Below, piece after piece: positions 1-11,720 of a stretch of DNA of 64,000 nt. Origin of the DNA: Amaurobius ferox (Eukaryota > Arthropoda > Arachnida > Araneae > Amaurobiidae); assembly GCA_951213105.1 (NCBI GenBank), contig OX578145.1, positions 121,129,524-121,193,523 on the forward strand, read 5' to 3'. The translations under genes were made by a program, and so were the position numbers. Below the pieces are notes generated by a model. The model did not search any database, was not told the DNA's origin, and was given only the letters and a program-made list of their open reading frames with translations. Every line of letters begins with the position of its first letter. Within the stretch, counting starts at the first letter, position 1.

Positions 1-345
1 AAAATTATCTTTAACAACAAATTGAGCAAGAGCCGTAGAAAGTTTACTATCCCTGACATCCCGAGCATGTTCTGCTAAACGGATGCCAACAGTGCGTTTA
101 GTACTTCCAATATAAAATTTAAAATTGCCATCGGTGGACAACAGGGGAACAACCTACACCCCAGCAAAGCTTTTAAAGTCATCCTTATCACACAGTTTAT
201 CAGACCGAATACGGTTAAATAAAGAAGAAATATTAGAATGTGCAGGTCTGAAACCAAACTTAGAACAAAAATGGATATAGGGGAGTAAAATCCGAGGTAT
301 CCGATTGCTGTGTATGTTGTTCCCCTGTTGTCCACCGATAGTCAT
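1..345 (-). pseudogene. Canonical Penelope-like element, C-terminal GIY-YIG endonuclease (partial)
   Basis: Read on the minus strand this encodes the linker and start of a GIY-YIG endonuclease as found at the C-terminus of canonical PLEs. The linker shows FGFRPAHSNISSLFNRIRSD followed by KSFAGV; a stop follows in that frame, and the endonuclease continues in another frame with FKFYIGSTKRTVGIRLAEHA and a downstream SKLSTALAQF segment. The endonuclease nicks DNA for target-primed insertion. The element runs off the left edge, so its end is not visible. The frame change near 165 and the missing reverse transcriptase make it a relic. It differs from the Naiad elements further right, which carry YIGQT and have the endonuclease at the N-terminus. 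Basis: motifs seen; assignment to the canonical (Penelope/Poseidon/Neptune-like) group is inference from the linker and domain position. Confidence 0.72.
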
Positions 346-442
346 TTTAAATTTTATATTGGAAGTACTAAACGCACTGTTGGCATCCGTTTAGCAGAAC
401 ATGCTCGGGATGTCAGCCCATTTTTGAAAAAACTTTCCTTTT
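305..442 (+). pseudogene. Inverted second copy of the PLE GIY-YIG segment
   Basis: The plus strand repeats, in opposite orientation, the endonuclease start seen at 41-160: VYVVPLLSTD then FKFYIGSTKRTVGIRLAEHA, ending in a stop at 440-442. Similarity with the minus-strand copy stops abruptly after the codons for ARDV (about position 419, matching position 42 on the other arm). The two copies are head to head with a spacer of about 150 bp. Complex tandem and inverted junctions are a known feature of PLE insertion. It is a fragment, not a gene. Confidence 0.68.
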
Positions 443-1269
443 AATGCGTTATAATAACCCACAGAATGTTATCCTTTTTGAATCCCTTTTTATTTATATC
501 TACCGCTAGTCCGTTTGTAATTTTGACCCGGTTATGATTTTGAGTTACGCTTGGCGACTCATTCTCGACTCCATGCAATTCAAGTCTCTGCAAAGTTATC
601 TTTGATGTCGTCATCTTTGAGATTATGCTTGGTTGCTACCCTCCCCCCCGTTTTTCGATTTCTGTAATTAAATTGCAATTTAATATGCTGTTCTTTTGTT
701 GTTGGAATTTTTGAAACTCTAAAAAAATTGTTTTATAGTTTTCGGTTTATCCTTGCCTAAACAAAGATTCCTTTGTAAATTGTATTTATTCAAATTTTGT
801 CACTGTATCTGGTCTATATATGAACGATTCAAATTTTATTTCCATGTAGCCACTGATGAAAATCGTACTTATGCTCGAAAGCGCTCTGGCCCTTTTTTTA
901 AAAATTGTTGTACGTCTTATAAGAAGTAAAATAAAGACCGTCTGTTGTGGATGTGTGCTTAATTTTGGCTATTATAACATCAGACGTGATGCCAAATTAT
1001 TTATTATTTATAATTTATAGTTTATAAACTCGATGTGATGTATTTTGTAATAGACTGTAGTGAGTTACTTAAACTGCCTGGTGCAGATTAATTTTAAATA
1101 AAGAAGAGTGGTCAGCCTTCTCATATATTAAATAGCCTCACAAGCTGAAATATTGCTCACATTCAAATTGTCAATTTTTACGAGATACTTGTTGTGCCGA
1201 TTTTCTTTTAACTCTTAATCTTATTATGCAACTCACTAAAGTGCGGTGAAATTATTAAATAACTGCTAT
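443..1269 (+). other. Probable 3' part of the PLE copy plus unassigned DNA
   Basis: No open gene. The stretch follows the plus-strand endonuclease fragment and holds a hammerhead-like motif at 849-890 and an AATAAA at about 929, so up to roughly 950 it is probably PLE 3' sequence. From about 960 to 1,269 I see nothing recognisable. Confidence 0.4.
849..890 (+). ncRNA. Hammerhead ribozyme-like core downstream of PLE
   Basis: The conserved core CTGATGA (853-859) and GAAA (877-880) are present in the right order. GCCA (849-852) can pair with TGGC (887-890) as stem I. GAAA is followed by GCGCTC, a minimal palindromic stem III ending in the UC cleavage triplet end (predicted cut after 886). This is the type I layout with a tiny stem III known from PLEs and other retroelements, where it may work as a dimer. 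Stem II (860-876) pairs poorly, so this copy is probably decayed. Its place just after a canonical PLE endonuclease supports the call. Confidence 0.5.
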
Positions 1270-3465
1270 TACTTTCCTTATATACATTATGTATAAGGAA
1301 AGTATTGTGACTGGGTCGAAAAATCTATTTCGAGTTTTCGACGGGAGAGCACGTTTCAAGCATCCCTGATCACGAATCGAACATTTTTGAAGTGATGTCT
1401 GTGTGTGTGTCAGTGAGTCTGTGGAGACGATAACTGACGAACGAATGAACCGATTCGAACGAAATCTGGTACAAAAATCACAATCCGTGAATACTGGAAG
1501 CTTATTATTTTTAAACGTTATCAAATGTTCAAAAACCTCCTAAATTTTCGAGTGAAATTTTGAAATAAATCATCAAAAAATCAAAAACTTTAATAAAGTT
1601 GCGCAAATGGACATTTCTTATGTAATTTTTCCTTAGAAAAGGATTGACATACACTTTAGAAAGCTAGCATGAACCGTTCTCGAGATATTGCATAATTTTT
1701 AAATAAATTTATCAAAAAATCCCATAAATTAACAAAAATATATTAACTGTTGAGAAACCTTTTCCCTTTTCACATATAATATCATGCGATAAATTGGGTG
1801 CATCATTCACGTGGATCTAGCTCGTACCATTCATGAGAAAAGATACTTTGATTAATATTTTTGTATTTGAACACCAATAGTCATTTATCTGCTATAAGAA
1901 TAACTTATTTCTCCGTTTATAACGCTTGGCGAGATTTTGGCGGCGAAGTTGGGGGAATGTCGCAAACTTGACTTTTTTAAATGCTGAAAAATTAACGAAA
2001 ATCTTGCCAAATGGTTAAAAATGACGCTAAGTCAATGAAAATTACGACTAATTGACGAACATTCAATATCTTGGAATGAATATAAGTATCTACTATAAGA
2101 AAAACCTATTTTTAACACTTTAAAACAAAGTTTAAAAGCGTTTATGACTTTGTTCATTCTGTCTGTCCGTTAGCACGATAACTGCCGTAAAAATGACTTA
2201 ATCAAAATGAAATTTCAGTATGTTATTCAGGCGGTCTGTAGGACCTATGAGAATATAAATGAATAATATCACCCAATTAGTTTTGGTTTGAATCCGGGTT
2301 GAAAAAATGAAATACATTGAGCCCTACGGGACCTAATTGTTCAAACATTTTTTAAGCGGATTTAAAATTCACAAATTGCTTCGAAAATTTTAGGTAATAT
2401 TTAAATTGTTCCATAAAATATATAAAAAAAAATTTAGCGAAATATATTCAGTAGTTTTTTAAATAAAAATTAAAATAATAATTACACCTCTTATATGAAG
2501 CGATCACGTGACCATGATATGAAAAGATCACGTGACCCACTTTAAAATAATGGCAACCATCTTGTATCAAAATCGTGATTTTTAAAGTTCTTTTTAATTC
2601 ATATTGAGTGTTGTATCCGTCCTAAAACCACTTTATTTTTATTTAAATTCTGCGCATCTACATACTGAAACAACGCAATTACAATATATTTGAATTTAAA
2701 TACTCATACAAATTTGATTATTTCTACAACGAAGCCTATTTTTCACTTCTGTAAAATGTAAACAGCAAAATATGTAGAATGAGTTGTATTAGAATTGCTG
2801 TATTTCTTTAACACAAAATTATTTAGCTCATGGAGTCTGCAATATAGTTAATATGAATGAAATATTCATTGATTTTACAGAGAGGAGAATGATTTTTTTC
2901 GATGAAGTTTCAAGCATAGAGTTTAATTACTTGTAGCTCCATGGGCTTAATTTTCAAATAAAATAAATTATTATAGTATTGTGATGAATGAAATGAATGG
3001 GAAATTGTTTATGAATGAAATGCTGCTTTTATAGAGAGAGCCAGACGTGTTATTTTTTCTATGACGTCACTTGAATGAATTTCAGTTGTTTTCGATGACG
3101 TTTTCAAATATAATAAATTATCGTAGTATTATGATAATTCTAAAATTATTACCGAGAAATATATCGCATTTTAGAGATGTTTAAACCAGGCAATTTGTAT
3201 TTCAATGCCGTCATTTGAATGAAGTTCATTTTTTCTATGAAAGTTGAAGTTTTCAAATATAATAAATTAATGTAGTATTGTGATAAGTTTAAAAATATTA
3301 CCGATAAATGTATTGCATTTTAGACACGTTTCAATAAAATTGCATTGAAGTTGAAAAGTGTTTGATAATCAATGCTTTAAGCATGATTGATCTTTCATGT
3401 TTTACTGTAAAAGTAGTAAATTCATTGCATTATATAAAGAAAGTCATGTGTTGTCCACATCAGAC
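1270..3465 (+). mobile_element. R1 repeat, full-length copy interrupted by R3
   Basis: Non-coding repeat with a strong hairpin at its left end (arms ACTTTCCTTATA and TATAAGGAAAGT, 1271-1304), then a short TG-rich tract, the shared block CCGTTCTCGAGATATT (about 1674-1690), and at the right end a second GGAAAGT-like block followed by a small hairpin (ATGTG-loop-CACAT) and CAGA. The same sequence occurs inverted at 10,703-11,720 without the R3 insert, which defines the boundaries. No protein of its own was seen. Probably a non-autonomous transposable element of unknown class. Confidence 0.6.
2108..3400 (+). mobile_element. R3 repeat nested inside R1
   Basis: About 1.29 kb of non-coding sequence that interrupts R1: R1 reads 'TCTACTATAA' up to about 2,100 and resumes with 'TTTACTGTAAAAGTAG' at 3,401, as in the uninterrupted copy at 10,703-11,720. 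R3 starts with TTTTTAACACTTT and a hairpin (CACTTT/AAAGCG-like in this copy), then a TCTGTCTGTCCG tract, and ends with GATTGATCTTTC after a small hairpin. Other copies lie at 24,268-25,530, 26,201-27,783 and 32,704-33,470. Confidence 0.6.
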
Positions 3466-6359
3466 TTTTTTTATTTTAGCTTACAAATTAATCTTTGCAA
3501 TTAAACAATTTTGTGTACATTGCGTTTGGTGGCCCCAAAACCCACCTAAGATTTGCATAACGGGATAATTTATTATAAGGTTATAATCTTAAAGAAACCA
3601 AAAGTGAGAAATACAAAGTTAATAGCAAAGGAACTAAATTTGTTCCAATATACGCTATTAGTTTGCAACATTAATTTTTTAAATTAGAGAATATCACTCT
3701 CATACTGATACATATTACAGTATTCCTCCAAAATGTAATGTCAGAAACTAACTTAAAATCGTTTGATCAAGTGATGGGACTATTTTAAATAAACTGTTTT
3801 AACAATTCGAAAATTAGATATTTTCTTCATATAGTAATTATTTGTACAGTACCTCAAGAAGTCTTTTCACTCATGATGGAGCACACACACACCTAGTCAC
3901 TGTTCTTTTTATGCTCAGTTCATATCACTAGTTACTCCTGGAGTTCTCCCTTCAAAACTATCACTAATTTACGGCACTCACAATCATTCGGCTGACTTGC
4001 TTGCTCTGAAAACTGTCTCTCTCTCTTGTCCCCCCCCCTTTTACCCTGGTTATATATATACCTTCGAGGAGTAATTAAATAGAGAAAGCCTCGGCAATCC
4101 TAACGAAAAACCGAAACCGAAAATAGAAAATGTTTAGCAATTAATGGAAATCTGTTTTCTGCAACGATTTGCTCAAATATTGCCTATATCTCGTTAACAA
4201 AATTAACAAAATGTTATCTATAGACATAATTTATGTTTTAGGATAAAAAAAACTGAAATATTAATTAAAAATAATTTGCAATAACAATTTGAAAAAGATA
4301 GCTAAAACAGTCGTAACAAAATTTGATAATAAATGTGTAAGAAGAGAAAGAGTTGCAGAATCTTAATCCACGCATTTTGAACCTGTGTATTTTAGAGATT
4401 TAAAAATACGTAGATTAAGATTCTTAAAAAAGAAAGTTGTGTAATACAATGAACAAACTACCACAATGGCACATTTTTACAATTTTCTGGAACTACTATA
4501 ATGCGCCGTTCTAGAGCGACCGTGCCAAATCTGGCGATCATTTTTAGAACCGAAAGGGGACATACTGGCCATGCTTTTAAGATGGCTAAAGAAAAGAAAA
4601 GCTACCTCTAGTGATTCTAGCTCTTTGATACATATACCTTTCTCTTCATCCAGGCGGTCCACGTGTTGCTCTTCTCGGGAAATTTCTGCTTCCAGATGGC
4701 CCACGTACTACTCCTCTTTGGATCATAGATTCCTCTTCACCTCTCGATTCATAATCATGTTCATAATCAGCTTTATTTCCGGTTCTTGGCATCATCCCTT
4801 TTGGAGTGCAGACTTCTCGTCTGGTCTATTCGACTAATCCCCCGTGTTTGATTAATTAATTAATATTTCTTTTTTATTTCTGGCATTACATTCTCACTCC
4901 GCTGCGAAAACGAAAACCGAAAGTTACTCATCCAAAAGTTCAACACAGTGCTAAGACATTGAGTCCATTCATGGTTGATACGAGAAAACACAAGTTCATC
5001 AGCATTGATAAGGAAACCGAAAGTTATTCGATCATACTCGTGCAAATACGGCTAACAGTTTGTTTATTGTCAAGACAATCCATAATCCATATTTAACATA
5101 CTGTGTATGAGATTGTCACTTTAGACTCTGTATAATACTGTACAATAAACTCTCTGATACTGTACAATAAGCTCTCTTAGGATTATTAATATCGGATTAT
5201 TAATTAATTAGGATTATTAATTAGGATTCTTAATAATGCTAGATTATTAATTATAGATTATTAATTAGAATTATTATTAATCTATTTAATATTAAAAATG
5301 TAAATTTTGATATTTTTCGGGTAGCCTATTAATATGTTACTTACCATCGACATTCTGCAAAGTAAATAATTAAAACAATATACAATGTTTATAAAGGAAA
5401 GTCTAAGAGAGGGTAACACATCGATTTATCAGCACACTATCTTCCATTACAATCACTAGCATCAATTATCAATTTTAAAGCATTTTTCAATTCCATCATT
5501 AATTTTCCTCATAGGGCTAATTCAATATTTATGTATTAAAACTTGCCCCTTGGGCTCAATATGTATTTCTTATTATCATAAATGTTATTTATCAATTTAC
5601 AACAATTGCCTTTGCATTTATGATTCTTATATTATCATTTTGTTATCAATAATTCTATTCCATGTAAATTTTATTCATATCCTTAGGCAGCATTATTTTA
5701 TCAACATAATTCTCATGGCACATTATTTTGGCTCATACATTTTATCACTTGATTTTATCGTTTTAGGCTAATTACTTATTTGGGATTATTATTCCGTTCC
5801 ATATTGCAACACTAATTAAGCCAAGGCAAATTTATAGTTGGATTTTTTCGCCTCTTCTCTGATCGGGTTACTTGTACGTCCCCAAAATGCACAGTGGAAA
5901 TTAAATTTTGTAAGGAAAGGATCAGATACCCTTAAACAAATTATTGTTGCATAATTGCAACGAGAAGAGTGCTTATTTGGCCTGTTTTTATCGAAGATTC
6001 AAATTATCACAAATTAAATTACCCTTTCTAATTACTCTGACTATACAAATTATTCAAATCCCTTCATTAAATACCAATTCTTTATCTTAAAACATGTACT
6101 ATTTGACTTTTAGATAAATTCTAAACCTCAAATATTGAATCTGTAAATCCCTAATTCTTGTAATATTTTTTATTGAGTCTAGTAATAGTTCGAAGGCCAA
6201 ATATTTATATAATTCGTGAAGTAAAGGCCCAACTTCTAACGAAACAATTAGCACCAGGCAGAAAAGCTGTCTTATTACTAATAAAACTTAATTGATATTT
6301 CCCAAGTATCAACGCTAGAAATAAAAGTTCATTTTATTTATCTCTCAAAATTTATATTA
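3466..6359. other. Gene-free stretch
   Basis: No supportable gene. Noted: a C/T-rich block with CCCCCCCC near 4,030; a degenerate tandem run of GGATTATTAATTA-like units at about 5,178-5,290; otherwise AT-rich unique-looking DNA. Confidence 0.5.
5178..5290. repeat. Degenerate GGATTATTAATTA tandem run
   Basis: About eight imperfect, closely spaced copies of a GATTATTAATTA-type unit can be read by eye. Low complexity; no function inferred. Confidence 0.5.
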
Positions 6360-7848
6360 CACTCACTCCCAAAAGATAAGCACGCAATAAAAATTTTCAT
6401 TTTTCGAAAGCGTATTTGAATTTAAATGGCTGAAAATCGCTGCGGATGTAGATGGTACTATACAAATATCGTATGTTACAGCCAATCACGATTGACTGTC
6501 TGGATATATGCTCATTAGGCAATTGTTGAAGACGCAAGCGTTCTGAAAGGTTTGAGAAAGTGCATTTAAATACTGATACGAAGTGTTTATAACTTTCATA
6601 GGATTATTTTTGAGGATATTCCTGTTTCTATGCTTGAAGGAAGACGAATGACAGATAGTAAGCGCTGGCTTGCTGTCGGATGCATTGAAGTAGGACAATA
6701 AAAAAAAGATGTCGCTATTTTCTTTGGGGTTGATCATTCGGTAATTTCTCGATAATGGAAAAAATTCCAAGGGTTACCCCCCCCCCCTCTCATGATCATT
6801 ATATTGCTATAATAACCAAGCGGAATCAATGAGCGACCTCCACAACTGTTACATCCATGGTTGCAGTGGCACTTGGTAAGACAATATCTGCCAGTACTGT
6901 ACGCTGAAGGCTTTACTTCAAGGGACTGTACGCCCGAGTACCATGTGTTTGTGTTCCACGAACCGTCTAAGGGAGAGGGACAAGATTAAAGTGGTGTCGT
7001 CAACATGTCAATTGAACTGTCTCAAATTGGTGCAACGTCCTGTTCACAGACGAGTCCAGATTTACCCTCGAATCAGATGGTAAGCGTGTATGGGTCTGGA
7101 GAGAACGAGGCACACGCAATCAGGCCAAGAACATCATCGAAAATCACGCATTCAGAGGTGGCATCGTCATAGTGTGGACTGGAATTTTAATGGGATATTG
7201 TACAGTGCTGCACATCTTTAAAGGCGGTTCTGTGACGGCAACGAGGTATCGGGATGAAGTCCTAGACCCCATTGCGAAACTCTACGCTGCAGCAGTTGGT
7301 CCTGATTTCCTCCTCATGGACTATAATGCCCGTTACCATCGAGCTAAAATTGCTGACGAATACTTGAAAAGTGAACTCCATTTCTCGTAAGGAGTGGCCG
7401 TCGTATTCCCCCGACCTTAATCCCATTGATAATCTTTGGAATGCCCTCGGGCGTGCTGTTTCTGCACGTTTACCTCCTCCAGCCAGTCTCAGAGAATTGG
7501 AAACTGCCCTATTGAAGGAATGATCATTGCTCGCATCTGCTATAATTGATCACCTCATTAAAAGCATGGAAAATCGTTGTAAAGATTGTGTGAAGGTTCG
7601 ATATGGTCACATATCATATTAATGTAAGTTTTATTTGCCTTTAAACATAATTTTGTTAATGACCCAAATGTGACGTCATCATATAACTTACGAAAAGTAA
7701 ATATTTTTTTCATCTTTATGCATAAGTCTTGTTATCTTTAGTACATAAACACATTTTTTATCTTCGTGTACAATTTTGAGTTAATCAAAGCTTTGCTTTT
7801 CCATTTTTGTTGATTTTACCATCCGTGCTTAACTTTTGGAAGCCAGTG
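6360..7848 (+). mobile_element. Tc1-type DNA transposon relic
   Basis: Ends are inverted repeats: left CACTCACTCCCAAAAGATAA matches the complement of the right end (CACTGGCTTCCAAAAGTTAA) and the similarity continues into both ends (AGCACG then an A/T-rich run). Both ends abut TA (6,358-6,359 and 7,849-7,850), the target duplication expected of Tc1/mariner elements. The interior carries a broken Tc1 transposase. Length about 1.49 kb is usual for the family. Confidence 0.8.
6630..7622 (+). pseudogene. Tc1-family transposase, broken
   Basis: Cut-and-paste transposase remains. The N-terminal helix-turn-helix is readable (KKDVAIFFGVDHSVISR) but contains stop codons. The catalytic part shows FTDESRFTLESDGKRVWVW (first Asp), a degraded region ending GPDFLLMDYNARYHRA (second Asp), and after a frameshift near 7,390 SPDLNPIDNLWNALGRAV, where the usual third residue Glu of PIE is Asp. 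The end VRYGHISY fits the family C-terminus. Several stops and frameshifts and a C13-like run near 6,777 mean it cannot be active. Confidence 0.85.
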
Positions 7849-8061
7849 TATTATTTTGTGTAACGTGCCTACATAAGCTCAAAAAATCACTAATCGTCAT
7901 CATCAAATAATTGATCCTTCATAATCTAATTATTCGGCTGCCTCTTCTTATATTTAATGCTATACTTCATACAATTTATTTATTAAATATCAATTTGTTT
8001 GTGTACTTAAATTCATTTGCACTGTTCCACATTTATATCAATTTCTGTTTCACCTAATATT

Positions 8062-8845
8062 ACTTTCCCTGCAATACATGGTAATGTATAGGGAAAGTAT
8101 TGGAATCATGCCGAAAATCACAACACGAGTTTTCGACGGATCTACACGTTTCGAGACCTCTAGAATACGAAAAAACTATTTTTAGCGTGACGTCTGTGTG
8201 TGTGTGTCTGTCTGTGTGTCTGTGTGTCTGTCTGTGTGTCTGTCTGTCTGTCTGTGCAGATTTTGTATCCACTCTAACTAAAAAACTAATGGACCGAATT
8301 TCACAAAATTTTGTAGGTAGGTCACTTGTGGGCGGGGCTGGTGCTGATTAGTTTTGGGTACGATTCGGAATAAAAGAACCCGCCTTTTTTTACGAAATGG
8401 CCCGCAAAAGCTTGTATCCACTCTAGCTGAAAAACTAATGGACCGAATTTCACAAAATTCGGTAGATGAGTCACGTATAGGTCACCCTGGTGCTGATTAG
8501 ATTTTGGTACGATTCGGAAATAAATAACCTGCCTTTTTTTATAGAATGGCCCGCAAAAATTGCCAAAATCTAAACTAAAAGCTACGTATGCTCAAATATA
8601 TCCATTAAATGCTTGTTTAATACGTAATTTTTAACGACGAAAAGAATAAGACCAACCCCATTACATTAGGACCAGCCGTTCTCGAGATATTTTAGTTTTT
8701 CGTACTTTCCCTACGCCACCTTTGAAAATAAGCCCGGTTACCGAATGAGAACGAAAATTGAATTAAAAGTGAAATAAATTTAATTAAAATACAGAGAACG
8801 TTAATATAAGTCTGCAGGGAAAGTCATGTGCTGCCCACATCAGAT
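8062..8845 (+). mobile_element. R2 repeat, complete copy
   Basis: Non-coding repeat of about 784 bp. The left end is a hairpin (ACTTTCCCT...ATACAT / ATGTATAGGGAAAGT, 8062-8098); next comes a (TG/TCTG)n tract at 8,195-8,256, the block CCGTTCTCGAGATATT (about 8,683-8,698) shared with R1, and the right end CTGCAGGGAAAGTCATGTG followed by a CCCACATCAGA tail. CTTTCCCTGCA at the left is the complement of the right-end TGCAGGGAAAG. Other copies at 32,648-35,360, 35,587-36,549 and 54,184-54,810. Confidence 0.62.
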
Positions 8846-10671
8846 TTTTTATATATACACTCATAAATACAATAAATGCTTATTTCATTTTACTATGTGA
8901 ATATTTTATATTAGGATATATATACTTCATATTCATACACAATATACATTTTCTTTCTCATCAATTTATCCGAGAAATTTGATTCATTATTAAAACATCG
9001 GTTATAGGTTGCCTTTCAATAACTCCATTACTCATTTAGTAAATTAATTGAAATTCCGCTCACCCATTGTCCATACTAATAGTCGTTATTCTCACTGTGT
9101 TTATCGCTAATTTATACTTTGTTCTTATTCATTGAGTATTCCTATTTTCCGGATTATTGGCTTCTAGTTTTGTCCAGGCCTCACTTGGGAACATGTGGTA
9201 CACATCGAAGCTAATGGGGAAGTTTCATGGAAGATTCCTCCGCGGCCATTGGTATCAGCGTCTAACTGCATATCGGCCTTGGTGGCAATGATCTTCACAT
9301 GAGTTGACTCATCATGAAAAATTACGATCACTATGCAATTGTCATTTCAAATAAGTGTGACGATTCTTCGTCATCATAAAATAGCGTTTGCCTCAGTCAT
9401 TTTTAATGTAAATTGTTGTACTTTAAGAATTGAAATCAAGAATTGACGTAAGGCGGCTTTCGCGCCATTTCGGCTCGTGGCTTCGGGTCCTTGCCCATCA
9501 ATCACGTGCATTTCCTTCCATATTTACAGGAATTTTCAGTTAAGATTAAATACCATTCTTCCGATTAATGTCTTAATAAGAGTAACGATATTTATTGACC
9601 ACGATCATCATGAAAGCTACGTAATGTTATTTTGCAATTTTGGATACTCGATTATACAAGATGAATCGTTGGCAATCACGTTATTTTGCGCAGACCGAAG
9701 TTTCGAGATGAAGGAACAAATACCTTGCTACATAATTGTAGGCCTTCTCAGCATCGTGTGAGAAAAACTCTCTTTGGACCCTCGCGTTTCGAACACAGGG
9801 GGGGGGGGGAGAGAGAAGGTATTGCCCTGCCATTGCCTAAAGGGGTCGCTTCCCTTCTTCGTTTCATTTATTGTTTTGTCGTATTTCACGTCATTGACAC
9901 CTGTGCCTAATTTTAGTTGACGCTTGTAAAATCGGTGTCGAATTGCTTCTTAAAATAAGCATCTTTGCCAAGGACGAGTGAATTTCTTAATTCCGATTCC
10001 GTGATGGGGAAAACTTCATTTAAAATAGTCATTTCAATATTAAAATGATGTCTGATCCAATTGGATCATGGCATACCACCCTTCGGTATGAAGAAAACAA
10101 AGAAAACCCAATTCTAATTCTTCTAAATGAATGTTTGAGAAAAAAAAAATGTCTAAAATTTTTCAAAGTCCCATTAAATTTTAGCTGGGAGGTGGGGGGT
10201 GGGGGTGCAGCATTCAAAGAAAGTAATCGAACTCATGTTTACTACTAATTTTATAACTTAATAGTATAATCCAAATAATTTTTGACATATTGCACACACA
10301 TTCTGTCAACGATAAATATAAAAACATTCTTATAGCTTCAACTCAAAATTCTGTTCTTTATTGAGGAATTACATTTTGAGGCGTATGCCTACACTCAACT
10401 TTTCTGTACCCTAAATACGGCGACGATCTTTGGTGTTCTAAAATATTTTTAGTAGTTCAATATATTTTATTATATGTAAAATATAAGATGTACATAGAAA
10501 TACATCTGTCTATGAAGTGTGCGAAGCAAGTCGCAACTCTGCCGAAAGCATAGCCAGTTTTTATTAGCCTCAGCTGTCACAAAGAAATTTACATTGTTCC
10601 AAATTTTGGCATTTTTCCTATTTCTTTATGCTAAGTAATATGCCCTAAATATCGTATTTAGAGCCATCATA
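8846..10671. other. Gene-free stretch
   Basis: No supportable gene. Contains a G12-like run at about 9,799 and a G-rich stretch near 10,190-10,205, no recognised coding motifs. A short block at about 10,284-10,310 (GCACACACATTCTGTCA) recurs near 15,319, so the two flanks of the satellite share fragments. Confidence 0.45.
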
Positions 10672-10702
10672 TTGTAGAACAAAACTGATCCTTAGTGAAA
10701 GA

Positions 10703-11496
10703 ATCTGATGTGGGCAACACATGACTTTCCTTATATAATATAATGAATTTACTACTTTTACAGTAAAAATTTTTTTTTATAGTAGATACTAATATTCTTT
10801 CCATGATATTGAATGTTCGACAATTAGTCGTCATTTTCATTGATTTAGCGTCATTTTTATCCATTTGGCGAGATTTTCGTTAATTTGGCAGCATTTCAAA
10901 AAGTCGCCAAGTTGTCAAGTCGCCAAGCATGTCAAAAAGTCACTAATTCCGCCAAATTCGTTGCCAAAATCTCGCCAAGCGTTATGCACTAAGAAATAAG
11001 TTATTCTTACAGCCGGTAAATGACTATTGGCGTTCAAATACAAAAGTATTACTCAAAGTATCTTTTTTCATGAATGGAACTAGCTAGATCCACGAGAATG
11101 ATGTCATCTAATTTATCGCATGGTATTACATATGAAAAGTGAACATGTTTCTCAATAGGTTTTATTTTTTTTTATTTTATATGACTTTTTGATAATTTAA
11201 AAAAAAATGTACAATATCTCGAGAACGGTTCATGTTAGCGGTCTAAAATTTATGTCATTCGTTTTCTAATGACACATTACACAAGAAATGTCTATTTGCG
11301 TAATTTTATTAGTGGTTTTGATTTTTGGACGATTTTTTCAAAATTTCATTAGAAAATTTAGGGAGGTTCAGAACATTCGATTGCGTATAAAAACAATAAG
11401 CTTCCTGTGGTTACGGATTGATTTTTGTACCAAATTTGGTTTAAATCGGTCCATTCGTTCGTCAGTTATCCTCTCCACAGACTCACCGACACACAC

Positions 11497-11528
<32 letters not shown>

Positions 11529-11720
11529 TTTCACACACACACACATATATACTTTCACACACACACACACACATACTTTCACACACACACACACACACTT
11601 CAAAAATGTTTGATTCGTGATCAGGGATGCTTGAAACGTGCTCTCCCGTCGAAAACTCGAATTCGAATTATCGACCCCGTCACAATACTTTCCTTATACA
11701 TTATGTATATAAGGAAAGTA
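10703..11720 (-). mobile_element. R1 repeat, uninterrupted copy inside satellite
   Basis: Inverted relative to the copy at 1,270. Starts with TCTGATGTGGGCAACACATG and ends with the terminal hairpin ATACTTTCCTTATACATTAT...AAGGAAAGTA. It splits a satellite monomer: the left side reads GTAGAACAAAACTGATCCTT (10,672-10,702) and the right side resumes with AAAAGCGCAGATGACAG at 11,721. No target duplication is evident. Confidence 0.62.
11489..11612. repeat. (CA)n microsatellite inside R1
   Basis: About 120 bp of CA dinucleotides interrupted by TTT and TATATA; it corresponds to the short TG tract of the other R1 copy and has expanded here. Confidence 0.9.

Noticed and set aside
2513..2540. Repeated CACGTGA motifs in R3 as regulatory E-box sites
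   Set aside because: They recur only because the repeat recurs; there is no gene nearby to regulate.
8060..8351. Open frames in R2 and R1 (also 1,255-1,524 and 11,288-11,620)
   Set aside because: Not conserved between copies of the same repeat, cross hairpins and dinucleotide tracts, and occur on both strands.
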